Source: an uncultured Ruminococcus sp.
GTDB lineage: Bacteria > Bacillota > Clostridia > Oscillospirales > Ruminococcaceae
Assembly: GCA_900543105.1 (NCBI GenBank)
Contig: UQQA01000005.1
Span: 1-52,618 of the forward strand
DNA length: 52,618 nt
Direction of reading: 5' to 3'
Below the pieces are notes generated by a model. It saw only the letters and a program-made list of their open reading frames with translations. It did no database searches and had not been told where the DNA came from. Each line of letters opens with the position of its first letter. Positions within the stretch are counted from its first letter, which is position 1. Below are positions 1-7,052 of the stretch, piece after piece. A program made the position numbers and the translations under genes.

Positions 1-170
1 GCACGGCAAGATTTTTCTCTCCGCTCTCCGTAAACAGCTTCACAAAACGTTCAAGCTTTATATACTACACAGAGCAGGCTCTTATGGATGCAAAGGACGA
101 TATCGTATGCGTTGCGGAACGTGAGGGACTTACTGCTCACGCTAATGCTATCAAGGTAAGATTTGAATAA
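1..170 (+). CDS. hisD: Histidinol dehydrogenase, C-terminal end (partial)
   Basis: This is the last 55 codons of a gene that begins before the window. The reading frame starts at base 3 and stops at 168-170. The translation contains FSPLSVNSF and a helical tail ending AIKVRFE, which matches the C-terminal domain of HisD. HisD oxidises histidinol to histidine in two NAD-dependent steps, the end of histidine synthesis in the cytoplasm. hisC begins 19 bases downstream, so it is the upstream member of the his operon. The catalytic and zinc residues lie outside the window, so identification rests on the tail and on context. Confidence 0.85.
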   Translation, partial: TARFFSPLSVNSFTKRSSFIYYTEQALMDAKDDIVCVAEREGLTAHANAIKVRFE

Positions 171-189
171 TTCCGCAGGAGGAACAAGA

Positions 190-1248
190 ATGTACGAACT
201 TAACAGCAAGCTCAAAAGAGTTGAGGCCTATGACCCCATTGAGGGCAATTATAAAATCAGACTTGACGCAAACGAATCCTGTTTCAATATAAATGAAATG
301 CTCGGCGAGAAAATTGCCGAAGTCGTAAAGAATGTTGCGCTCAACCGTTACCCGGATCCGACCGCATCAAAGGTTATAAAAGCATTTTCCGACCTTTATG
401 GTCTTGATCCGCAGTATGTAACGGCAGGCAACGGCTCGGACGAGCTTATCAGCATTATCTGCGGCTGTTTTCTTGAAAAAGGGGACAAGGTGCTTACACT
501 TTCGCCGGATTTTTCAATGTATGCTTTCTACAGCGAGCTGTACGAGCTTAAAGTCACAAATCTCCCCAAAGACAGTGTGACCTTGAAAATAGACGTTGAC
601 AAAGTTATTGAATACTGCAATAACAACGATGTAAAGGCTCTTATTTTCTCAAATCCATGCAACCCGACTTCGCTCGGCTTAAAGCGTGAGGACGTTATCC
701 GTCTTGTTAAGGGTGTAAGCTGTCTTGTAGTTGTTGACGAAGCGTATATGGACTTCTGGGATCAGAGTATCCTCGACAAAGTTCCCGAGCTTGACAACCT
801 TATCATTCTCAAAACTTGCTCGAAATCTATCGGTCTTGCAGCTATAAGACTTGGCTTTGCTGTCGCTTGTCCGATGATAACAAATGCGCTTCGTGCTGTT
901 AAGTCGCCATACAATACCGACTCTATCGAGCAGGCTGTCGGCACACTTATTCTGAACGAAAAGGATATCTTAAATGAGCTTTGCAGTGAGATAATCAGCA
1001 GCAGAGATGAACTTCAGGCTGCGCTCGATGAACTTGCAGTAAAATATACAAAGCTTGAAAAGGTATTCGATTCCGTTACGAATTTTATCTTCATAAAAAC
1101 AGCTTCCGCCAAGGAGATACACGCAAAGCTGCTTGAACGCTCTATTGCAGTTCGCTTTATGGGCGGCTATTTAAGAATTTCCGCAGGAACAAAGGAAGAA
1201 AACAAGGCGGTAATAACTGCTCTTGACGAAATTCTTTCCGCAATGTAA
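190..1248 (+). CDS. hisC: Histidinol-phosphate aminotransferase
   Basis: PLP-dependent class I/II aminotransferase of 352 residues that converts imidazole-acetol phosphate plus glutamate to histidinol phosphate. Visible marks are LDANE near the N-terminus, the phosphate-region NGSDELI, SNPCNPTS, VDEAYMDF, and the PLP lysine in CSKSIGLAAIR (K212). The conserved RLGFA follows it. The ATG at 190 is chosen because AGGAGG lies 9 bases upstream; a TTG at 163 is in frame but overlaps the hisD tail and has no ribosome site. It sits between hisD and hisB, as in many Firmicute his operons. Length is normal for HisC. Confidence 0.95.
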   Translation: MYELNSKLKRVEAYDPIEGNYKIRLDANESCFNINEMLGEKIAEVVKNVALNRYPDPTASKVIKAFSDLYGLDPQYVTAGNGSDELISIICGCFLEKGDKVLTLSPDFSMYAFYSELYELKVTNLPKDSVTLKIDVDKVIEYCNNNDVKALIFSNPCNPTSLGLKREDVIRLVKGVSCLVVVDEAYMDFWDQSILDKVPELDNLIILKTCSKSIGLAAIRLGFAVACPMITNALRAVKSPYNTDSIEQAVGTLILNEKDILNELCSEIISSRDELQAALDELAVKYTKLEKVFDSVTNFIFIKTASAKEIHAKLLERSIAVRFMGGYLRISAGTKEENKAVITALDEILSAM

Positions 1249-1260
1249 GGAGGGGCAAAG

Positions 1261-1839
1261 ATGCGAACAGCAGAACTCACAAGAAAGACCCGTGAAACCG
1301 ATATTTATGTAAAAATAGACCTCGACGGAAACGGAAAGACCGATATATCAACGGGCATCGGATTCTTCGACCACATGCTCACAGCACTCGGCGTTCACAG
1401 CAGCTTTGACCTTACCGTAAAAGCGGAGGGCGACCTCTACGTTGATGCTCACCACACCGTTGAAGACACGGGGATCGTGCTCGGTCAGGCTTTCAAGCTT
1501 GCTATCGGTGACATGAGCGGCATTGAGCGCTATGGCAGCGCATATATCCCTATGGACGAAGCTCTCGGCTTTGCTTGCGTTGATATCAGCAATCGCCCGT
1601 TCCTTGTTTTTGATGCGAATTTCAGCGATGACAGAACGGGACAGTTCGACAACTGCCTTACCGAAGAATTTTTCCGTGCATTCGCTTTCAATGCCGGTCT
1701 TACACTTCACGTTCTTGAAAAATACGGCAGGAACGATCACCACATAATCGAGGCTTTGTTCAAAGCCTGCGCACACGCTTTAAAAATCGCAGCAAAGCAG
1801 AACGGCGGCGCTGTACTTTCCACAAAGGGAGTTTTGTAA
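1261..1839 (+). CDS. hisB: Imidazoleglycerol-phosphate dehydratase
   Basis: Monofunctional IGPD of 192 residues. It dehydrates imidazole glycerol phosphate to imidazole acetol phosphate using manganese bound by histidine-rich motifs. Those motifs are visible: GFFDHML, AHHTVEDTG and NDHHIIEALFKA. The phosphatase domain found in enterobacterial HisB is absent, as expected in Firmicutes. AAGGAGGGG precedes the ATG. The stop codon is immediately followed by the hisH start at 1840, so the two genes are probably translationally coupled. Confidence 0.96.
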   Translation: MRTAELTRKTRETDIYVKIDLDGNGKTDISTGIGFFDHMLTALGVHSSFDLTVKAEGDLYVDAHHTVEDTGIVLGQAFKLAIGDMSGIERYGSAYIPMDEALGFACVDISNRPFLVFDANFSDDRTGQFDNCLTEEFFRAFAFNAGLTLHVLEKYGRNDHHIIEALFKACAHALKIAAKQNGGAVLSTKGVL

Positions 1840-2442
1840 ATGATCGCAATTGTTGACTACGGCGCAGGAAACATTTTCAGCGTAAAAAATGCACTTGATT
1901 TTCTTGACATTGAAAACAAACTCACGGCAGACGCAAAAGACCTTGAAAACGCCGACCGAATAATTCTTCCCGGTGTAGGCGCTTTTCCTTGGGCAATGAA
2001 AAAGCTCAACGAAAGCGGTCTTGTTCCAACGATAAAGGAGCAGGCAAAGATCAAGCCTTTTCTCGGTATCTGCCTTGGAATGCAGCTTATCTTCGACAAG
2101 GGATATGAGTTTGAGGAAACGGACGGACTTGGACTTATAAAGGGCAGCGTTGAAAAGATCGAACGAGAAGAACTTTCCGTTCCGCACATGGGCTGGAACA
2201 GCCTTGTATATAACAAGGAATGTCCCATTCTAAAGGGTATTCCCGAGGGCGAGTATGTTTATTTCGTTCATTCTTATGCTGCAAAATGCGATGATGACAG
2301 CATTGCAGCTTACTGCGATTACGGCGGAAAGGTAACAGCTCTCGTTTATGACGGAAAATATGTTATCGGAACGCAGTTCCACCCCGAAAAGAGCGGCAAA
2401 GCAGGTCTTAAAATGCTCAAAAACTTTTCGGAACTTGTCTGA
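1840..2442 (+). CDS. hisH: Imidazole glycerol phosphate synthase, glutaminase subunit
   Basis: Class I glutamine amidotransferase of 200 residues that supplies ammonia to HisF in the IGP synthase heterodimer. The nucleophile is C78 in LGICLGMQL, and the other triad members are H181 and E183 in GTQFHPEKSG. The N-terminal DYGAGNIFSVKNAL is typical. It starts directly after the hisB stop codon. The partner hisF follows after 15 bases, where most relatives carry hisA between the two. Confidence 0.96.
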   Translation: MIAIVDYGAGNIFSVKNALDFLDIENKLTADAKDLENADRIILPGVGAFPWAMKKLNESGLVPTIKEQAKIKPFLGICLGMQLIFDKGYEFEETDGLGLIKGSVEKIEREELSVPHMGWNSLVYNKECPILKGIPEGEYVYFVHSYAAKCDDDSIAAYCDYGGKVTALVYDGKYVIGTQFHPEKSGKAGLKMLKNFSELV

Positions 2443-2457
2443 CGGGAGGATATAAAC

Positions 2458-3219
2458 ATGCTTGCAAAAAGAATAATCCCTTGCCTTGATGTTCGTGACG
2501 GAAAGGTAGTAAAGGGCATAAATTTTGTCGGAATAAAAGAAGTCGGCGACCCCGTTGAATGTGCCGCCGAATATGACAGACAAGGCGCAGACGAAATAGT
2601 TTTCCTTGATATAACGGCATCAAACGAGGGCAGGGGAACTATGCTCGATGTTGTACGCAGAACAGCACAGAAAGTTTTCGTTCCGCTCACAGTCGGCGGC
2701 GGTATCAGAACGATAGAGGATTTTCGTGATACTCTCCGTGCAGGTGCAGATAAGGTTTCGGTAAACTCTGCGGCTGTAAAAAATCCTCAGCTTATAAAAG
2801 AAGCTGCTGATATTTTCGGCTGTCAGTGTGTTGTTGTAGCCATCGATGCAAAGAAATGTGAGGACGGTCACTACACAGTTGTTATAAACGGCGGACGTAT
2901 CGATATGGGCATTGATGCTGTTGAATGGGCGAAGAAAGCCGAAGAACTTGGAGCAGGGGAGATACTTCTCACCTCGATGGACACGGATGGCGTAAAGGGC
3001 GGCTTTGACCTTGATATGCTCAATGCTGTATGCAGTGTTGTAAAGATACCGGTTATCGCAAGCGGCGGCTGCGGAAAGCTTGAACATTTCACGGAAGTAT
3101 TTGAAAAGACAAACGCATCGGCGGCTCTTGCGGCTTCACTTTTCCACTATAAAGAGCTTACAGTCGGTCAGGTCAAACGAGAACTTGCTCGTCATGATAT
3201 ACCTGTAAGAGCAACATAA
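2458..3219 (+). CDS. hisF: Imidazole glycerol phosphate synthase, cyclase subunit
   Basis: TIM-barrel protein of 253 residues that closes the imidazole ring using ammonia from HisH and releases AICAR. The catalytic aspartates sit where expected: D11 in IPCLDVRDGKVVKG and D130 in AIDAKK. The two phosphate-binding glycine stretches (VGGGI and ASGGCG) are present. The start has GGGAGG at good spacing. HisA is the most similar paralogue, but LDVRDGRVVKG-type termini and the HisF-specific GKVVKGINF and LDITAS point to HisF. Confidence 0.96.
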   Translation: MLAKRIIPCLDVRDGKVVKGINFVGIKEVGDPVECAAEYDRQGADEIVFLDITASNEGRGTMLDVVRRTAQKVFVPLTVGGGIRTIEDFRDTLRAGADKVSVNSAAVKNPQLIKEAADIFGCQCVVVAIDAKKCEDGHYTVVINGGRIDMGIDAVEWAKKAEELGAGEILLTSMDTDGVKGGFDLDMLNAVCSVVKIPVIASGGCGKLEHFTEVFEKTNASAALAASLFHYKELTVGQVKRELARHDIPVRAT

Positions 3220-3241
3220 AAAATCAGATTTGGAGTAGAAA

Positions 3242-3658
3242 ATGGGACTTATCGAAGAAACTAACGAGCTTATGCTCGACTGGGAAAAGATAAACAATAT
3301 TTCATCGGAAAACCATGTAATTCCCGTTGCGGTTCAGAATATACTGACAAAAGAAGTTATTCTCGTTGCTTACATAAATGAAGCGGCGTTAAAGGAATCT
3401 ATCCGTCTTAAAAAAGCCGTTTTCTGGAGTACTTCGCGCAACCGGCTTTGGTTCAAGGGCGCAGAATCGGGAAATACATTCACACTTAACCATATTTTTG
3501 TCAACTGCGAGCAGAATTCACTCGTCTTTCAGGTAACACCCGACAAGGGAAATATCTGCCACACAAGTTACAACGGAGTTGCGAACAACTGCTACTACCG
3601 TGAGCTTGACATGGACACGATGAAGCTCATAAATTTAAACGAAAAGAAAGGAAACTGA
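3242..3658 (+). CDS. hisI: Phosphoribosyl-AMP cyclohydrolase, divergent metal site
   Basis: HisI-type protein of 138 residues that should open the adenine ring of phosphoribosyl-AMP. Family marks are LVAYINEAAL, FWSTSRNRLWFKG, ESGNT and CHT. The three zinc-type cysteines are kept (C89, C106, C117). However, the magnesium motif normally reading DCDxD is here NCEQN (88-92), so all three aspartates are replaced, and the second cysteine motif has a longer spacer. It lies between hisF and hisE, with 2 bases to hisE, so the operon role is clear. Whether the enzyme uses a different metal arrangement is unknown. Confidence 0.88.
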   Translation: MGLIEETNELMLDWEKINNISSENHVIPVAVQNILTKEVILVAYINEAALKESIRLKKAVFWSTSRNRLWFKGAESGNTFTLNHIFVNCEQNSLVFQVTPDKGNICHTSYNGVANNCYYRELDMDTMKLINLNEKKGN

Positions 3659-3660
3659 CT

Positions 3661-3999
3661 ATGACAGTTTATGAAGAAATATTTGAAGTTTTAAAGCTTC
3701 GCAAAAAGGCTTTTGACGCGGGAAATGCTCCCGAAAAATCTTACACCTGCTACCTTTACGAAAAGGGCGTTGACAAGATCTGCAAAAAGGTCGGTGAAGA
3801 AGCTACAGAAACTGTTATTGCCGCAAAGAACGGCGACAACGATGAGCTTATGAACGAAATAAATGACCTTATTTATCATGTTATGGTTCTCTGCGTAAAT
3901 CAGGGACTTGAATGGAGCGATGTTGAAAAAGTTCTTTCCGAGCGCAACGAAAAGATCGGCAACCTTAAAACATTCCATACCACCGATAAAAACTCATAA
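3661..3999 (+). CDS. hisE: Phosphoribosyl-ATP pyrophosphatase
   Basis: All-alpha MazG-like nucleotide pyrophosphohydrolase of 112 residues that converts phosphoribosyl-ATP to phosphoribosyl-AMP. Diagnostic are KKVGEEATETVIAAKN and the acidic EINDLIYHVMVL, the metal-binding EExxE/ExxD pattern of the family. It is the last his gene; the ATG is 3 bases after the hisI stop codon with AAGGAA upstream. No convincing T-tailed hairpin follows it, so the operon end is not defined by sequence. Confidence 0.94.
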   Translation: MTVYEEIFEVLKLRKKAFDAGNAPEKSYTCYLYEKGVDKICKKVGEEATETVIAAKNGDNDELMNEINDLIYHVMVLCVNQGLEWSDVEKVLSERNEKIGNLKTFHTTDKNS

Positions 4000-4115
4000 A
4001 ATTATAAGATAAGTAACCTTTTCAGCCTTCTGTGAATAATATGTATGGAAGGGAAACTCTATAACCCTCTGCCACAAAATATGCGGCTGCGTGTATCGGT
4101 TTTAGAGAACCCCCG

Positions 4116-4133
4116 AAGCAATTTGATTTGCTT
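4116..4133 (+). promoter_or_regulatory. Small hairpin ahead of the cysteine-rich gene
   Basis: AAGCAA (4116-4121) and TTGCTT (4128-4133) form a 6-bp stem with a 6-base loop, followed by an AT-rich stretch and the AGGAGG site at 4147-4152. The 4000-4158 interval otherwise shows no clear promoter or strong terminator. The function is unknown. Confidence 0.3.
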
Positions 4134-4158
4134 AAATATTATTTACAGGAGGTTTTTT

Positions 4159-4980
4159 ATGAGCGAATTGAATGACTGCTTTAAAGAAGCAGTATGCGTT
4201 GATGTTCAGCGGATCTTCGACAGCTGCTCCGACCGTGACTGCATATATGATCTGCCGATAACACTCACACAGGATTCTGCGCCGATCACAGATGAAATGG
4301 ACATCGTGCGAACACGCTGCGCAGAAGTCGAAGTCACCTGCATTTCAGTTGATCCCGTCCCGTTCAAAAACGGTTTCTATGCAGTTGATATTACTTATCG
4401 TTTCAAGATCACAGCTGAAGCTTTCACACAGGGTTTCTGCAAAAATCAGGCAGGAACTATACTTTGCGGAACAGCCTTATGGAACAAGAGGGTAATTCTC
4501 TACGGCAGCGAGGGCACGTCCAAGGTCTTTACAAGCGATCAGGATCTTTTGCCGACTGACGTTGAATGTAATGAGTGCGCCTGCTGCAATGATGCTGCAA
4601 GTATGCCGAAAGCAACGGTCCGTGTACTTGACCCGATCGCACTTGATACAAAATTGGCTTGCAAGAAGCCATATCCGCCGCATTGCTGCAAGCCGTGTGA
4701 GGAAGAACCCAAACCGTGCGAACGTGTGCTTACCGTTTCGCTCGGACTTTTCTCGATAATCCAGCTTTCACGTCCGGTATCGATAATCGTTCCTGCTTAT
4801 GATTACTGCATACCCTGCAAGGATTGTTCACTGACCGATACGGGCGAATCACCATGTGATGTTTTCGGTAAGCTTGAATTTCCGTCAGAGCAGTTCTTCC
4901 CTCAGCCTTCATCAGACGCTACGAAATACGGCTGCTGCGATAAAAACGAAAAGAAAAAATGTGACTGTGACTGCAATTAA
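4159..4980 (+). CDS. Cysteine-rich conserved hypothetical protein
   Basis: 273 residues with about 26 cysteines. The start at 4159 is set by AGGAGG 6 bases upstream; the in-frame ATG at 4045 has no ribosome site. The N-terminal half (EAVCVDVQRIFDSCSDRDC, VEPVPFKNGFY-like, RVILYGSEG) resembles a hypothetical family common in Clostridia that is not functionally assigned. The C-terminal half holds clustered cysteines (CNECACC, CCKPCEE, CIPCKDC, KKCDCDCN). There is no signal peptide or membrane segment. Cysteine load and phylogenetic spread suggest a cross-linked structural or spore-associated protein, but this is inference only. It stands alone between the his operon and a terminator. Confidence 0.75.
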   Translation: MSELNDCFKEAVCVDVQRIFDSCSDRDCIYDLPITLTQDSAPITDEMDIVRTRCAEVEVTCISVDPVPFKNGFYAVDITYRFKITAEAFTQGFCKNQAGTILCGTALWNKRVILYGSEGTSKVFTSDQDLLPTDVECNECACCNDAASMPKATVRVLDPIALDTKLACKKPYPPHCCKPCEEEPKPCERVLTVSLGLFSIIQLSRPVSIIVPAYDYCIPCKDCSLTDTGESPCDVFGKLEFPSEQFFPQPSSDATKYGCCDKNEKKKCDCDCN

Positions 4981-5019
4981 AAATGCTCTCTGACAATAAT
5001 TGCCCTGAACATTAAACTC

Positions 5020-5075
5020 AATGCAGACGATCTGCCGAACCTCAGTTTGCGCATTTTGTCTGCATTTTTGTTTTC
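5020..5075 (+). terminator. Probable intrinsic terminator after the cysteine-rich gene
   Basis: AATGCAGAC (5020-5028) pairs perfectly with GTCTGCATT (5058-5066) and is followed by a T-rich tract (TTTTGTTTT). The loop is long (29 bases), which weakens the call. Its place 39 bases after a stop codon and before a promoter supports it. Confidence 0.65.
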
Positions 5076-5099
5076 TGTGTGAAAAATATACGATTTTAG

Positions 5100-5128
5100 T
5101 TGCAATCGAAGCAAAAAAGTGATATAAT
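5100..5128 (+). promoter_or_regulatory. Sigma-A promoter of miaB operon
   Basis: TTGCAA at 5100-5105 and TATAAT at 5123-5128 are separated by exactly 17 bases. The predicted transcript starts about 30 bases before the miaB start codon. It probably drives miaB, the YlbF-family gene, mutS, mutL and miaA. Confidence 0.8.
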
Positions 5129-5167
5129 AAAATTTGTCCATAGATAGATTTAAGGAGCGAATTTGTT

Positions 5168-6529
5168 TTGACCGAATATATAGAAAAAGTAAAAGAGCTT
5201 ATCAGTAAAAGCAGCGAAATACCGCTTTGCTATGTACATAGCTTCGGCTGTCAGCAGAATGTCAGCGATGGGGAACGTATCTTAGGCTTGCTTTCAAGCT
5301 GCGGCTACGGAATAACTTCCGAGCCCGACTCGGCACAGCTTATACTGTACAATACCTGCGCTGTTCGTGAGAACGCCGAAAACAAAGTATATGGTATGAT
5401 AGGCGAACTCAAACATCTCAAAGAAAAGAATCCCGACTTGATAATAGGTCTTTGCGGCTGTATGGCGCAGGAATCAAAAACTGTTGACAAAATACGCAGT
5501 ACCTACAAACAGGTCGATCTTATATTCGGTACACACGCTTTATCCGAACTGCCGCATCTGCTGTATGACGTTCTGACAAAGCGAAAATTCGTATTTGATA
5601 CGGACGAGCATTCGGAAGTTCCGCTCAATGTTTCGGCGGTTCACCGGAACAGCTTTAAAACAGGTGTTCCGATAATGTACGGCTGCGATAATTTCTGCTC
5701 ATACTGCATCGTGCCGTATGTACGGGGCAGAGAAAAAAGCCGTGACCCTGAGTTGATCCTTAAAGAGATCCGCGAGCTTGCCGATAAAGGCTACAAGGAG
5801 ATTATGCTACTCGGTCAGAATGTAAATTCTTATGGAAAAGGACTTGATGAGCCTATAAGCTTTTCGGAACTCCTCCGCAGGATAAACAGGATAGACGGTG
5901 ATTTCAAGATAAGGTTTATGTCACCGCATCCCAAGGATTGCACACACGAACTTATCGATACTATCCTTGAATGTGACAAGGTATGCAAGCATCTGCATCT
6001 TCCGCTCCAGTCCGGGAGTGACGGGATACTAAAAAAAATGAACCGCAGATATACCGCAGAAAAGTACATGGAAACGGTCGATTATGTTCGCAGCAAAGTT
6101 CCTGATTTTTCGCTCACAACGGATATAATCGTCGGATTTCCGAACGAAACCTACGAGGATTTTCTTAAAACAAAGGAGGTCGTCGAAAAGGTCAGGTTTG
6201 ACAACATCTATTCTTTCATCTATTCAAAGCGCAGCGGTACAAAAGCCGCCGAGATGATAGACAATACGAGCGATGAGGACAAAAGCAAGTGGATGACAGA
6301 GCTTCTTGCAGCGCAGCGTGAGGTTTCGTCCGAAAATTACAAGCGCTTTATGGGACGTGAACTGGAAGTCCTTTTTGATGCGGAAAGCAGGCACGAGGGT
6401 TTTATCACCGGCAAGAGCGATGAATTCATCATCGTAGAGGCCAAGGGCGATGCTTCACTCATCGGTCAGCGCAGAAAAGTAAAAATCACCAAGACGTATA
6501 ACTGGGCAGTCAGCGGTGAGATAATATAA
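5168..6529 (+). CDS. miaB: tRNA-2-methylthio-N6-dimethylallyladenosine synthase
   Basis: Radical-SAM methylthiotransferase of 453 residues that adds a methylthio group to i6A37 in tRNA. The N-terminal domain carries the three cysteines of the auxiliary cluster (C28, C64, C98). The radical-SAM motif CDNFCSYC supplies C173, C177 and C180. A TRAM domain closes the protein. The start is a TTG at 5168, the only start spaced properly (10 bases) from AAGGAG. miaA, which makes the i6A substrate, lies downstream in the same run, so the two tRNA-modifying steps are probably co-expressed. Confidence 0.95.
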   Translation: MTEYIEKVKELISKSSEIPLCYVHSFGCQQNVSDGERILGLLSSCGYGITSEPDSAQLILYNTCAVRENAENKVYGMIGELKHLKEKNPDLIIGLCGCMAQESKTVDKIRSTYKQVDLIFGTHALSELPHLLYDVLTKRKFVFDTDEHSEVPLNVSAVHRNSFKTGVPIMYGCDNFCSYCIVPYVRGREKSRDPELILKEIRELADKGYKEIMLLGQNVNSYGKGLDEPISFSELLRRINRIDGDFKIRFMSPHPKDCTHELIDTILECDKVCKHLHLPLQSGSDGILKKMNRRYTAEKYMETVDYVRSKVPDFSLTTDIIVGFPNETYEDFLKTKEVVEKVRFDNIYSFIYSKRSGTKAAEMIDNTSDEDKSKWMTELLAAQREVSSENYKRFMGRELEVLFDAESRHEGFITGKSDEFIIVEAKGDASLIGQRRKVKITKTYNWAVSGEII

Positions 6530-6557
6530 GCAAATACCATTTCAGGAGGTCTAAAAA

Positions 6558-6974
6558 ATGAATGATGTAATAGAAAAAGCAAGAGAACTTGGTGTTCTCA
6601 TTCAGAAAGACGAGCGCTATGCCGCTTACTATATTGCGAAGGAAGCAAACGACAAGGACGAAGAGCTTCAGAATATGATAAATGAGTTCAATATGAAGCG
6701 TATGCAGCTCAATGCAGAGGTTTCAAAGGAAAACAAGGATGAAGAGCGCCTTGCCGAACTCGATGACGGAATAAAGTCGCTTTACGGCACAATTATGGCG
6801 AACGAAAATATGATAAACTATAACAAGGCTAAAAATGCTATGGACAGCCTTCTCAACCAGATCAATATGATAATTACCTATTCCGCAAACGGCGAAGACC
6901 CACTTACCTGTTCCTGCGAAGAAGTAAACATCAGCTGCGGAGGAAACTGTTCTGCGTGCGGCGGCTGCCATTGA
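6558..6974 (+). CDS. YlbF/YmcA-family protein (RicA/RicF-like)
   Basis: 138-residue helical protein (Com_YlbF family) with a cysteine-rich C-terminal tail (CSCEE, CGGNCSACGGCH). In Bacillus, YlbF, YmcA and YaaT (RicF, RicA, RicT) form an iron-sulfur complex that helps RNase Y mature mRNAs. Position directly after miaB and before mutS matches Bacillus ymcB-ymcA-mutS, favouring a YmcA (RicA) equivalent. The cysteine tail could hold part of the cluster; this is inference. AGGAGG precedes the ATG. Confidence 0.8.
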   Translation: MNDVIEKARELGVLIQKDERYAAYYIAKEANDKDEELQNMINEFNMKRMQLNAEVSKENKDEERLAELDDGIKSLYGTIMANENMINYNKAKNAMDSLLNQINMIITYSANGEDPLTCSCEEVNISCGGNCSACGGCH

Positions 6975-6983
6975 TCAAATTCT

Positions 6984-7012
6984 GATTGACCTGCTTTAAC
7001 GGCAGGTCAATC
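6984..7012 (+). promoter_or_regulatory. Perfect 11-bp hairpin between ylbF-like gene and mutS
   Basis: GATTGACCTGC (6984-6994) and GCAGGTCAATC (7002-7012) form an uninterrupted 11-bp stem with a 7-base loop. No T-run follows, so it is not an ordinary terminator. It could be an RNA processing or stability element within the operon, setting mutS levels. Confidence 0.55.
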
Positions 7013-7052
7013 ACATCAAAGTTGTCATCGGAAAATAATGGAGGATTATTCT

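Noticed and set aside
4000..4045. his operon terminator
   Set aside because: CCTTC/GAAGG pairing is only 5 bp with a long loop and no T-run.
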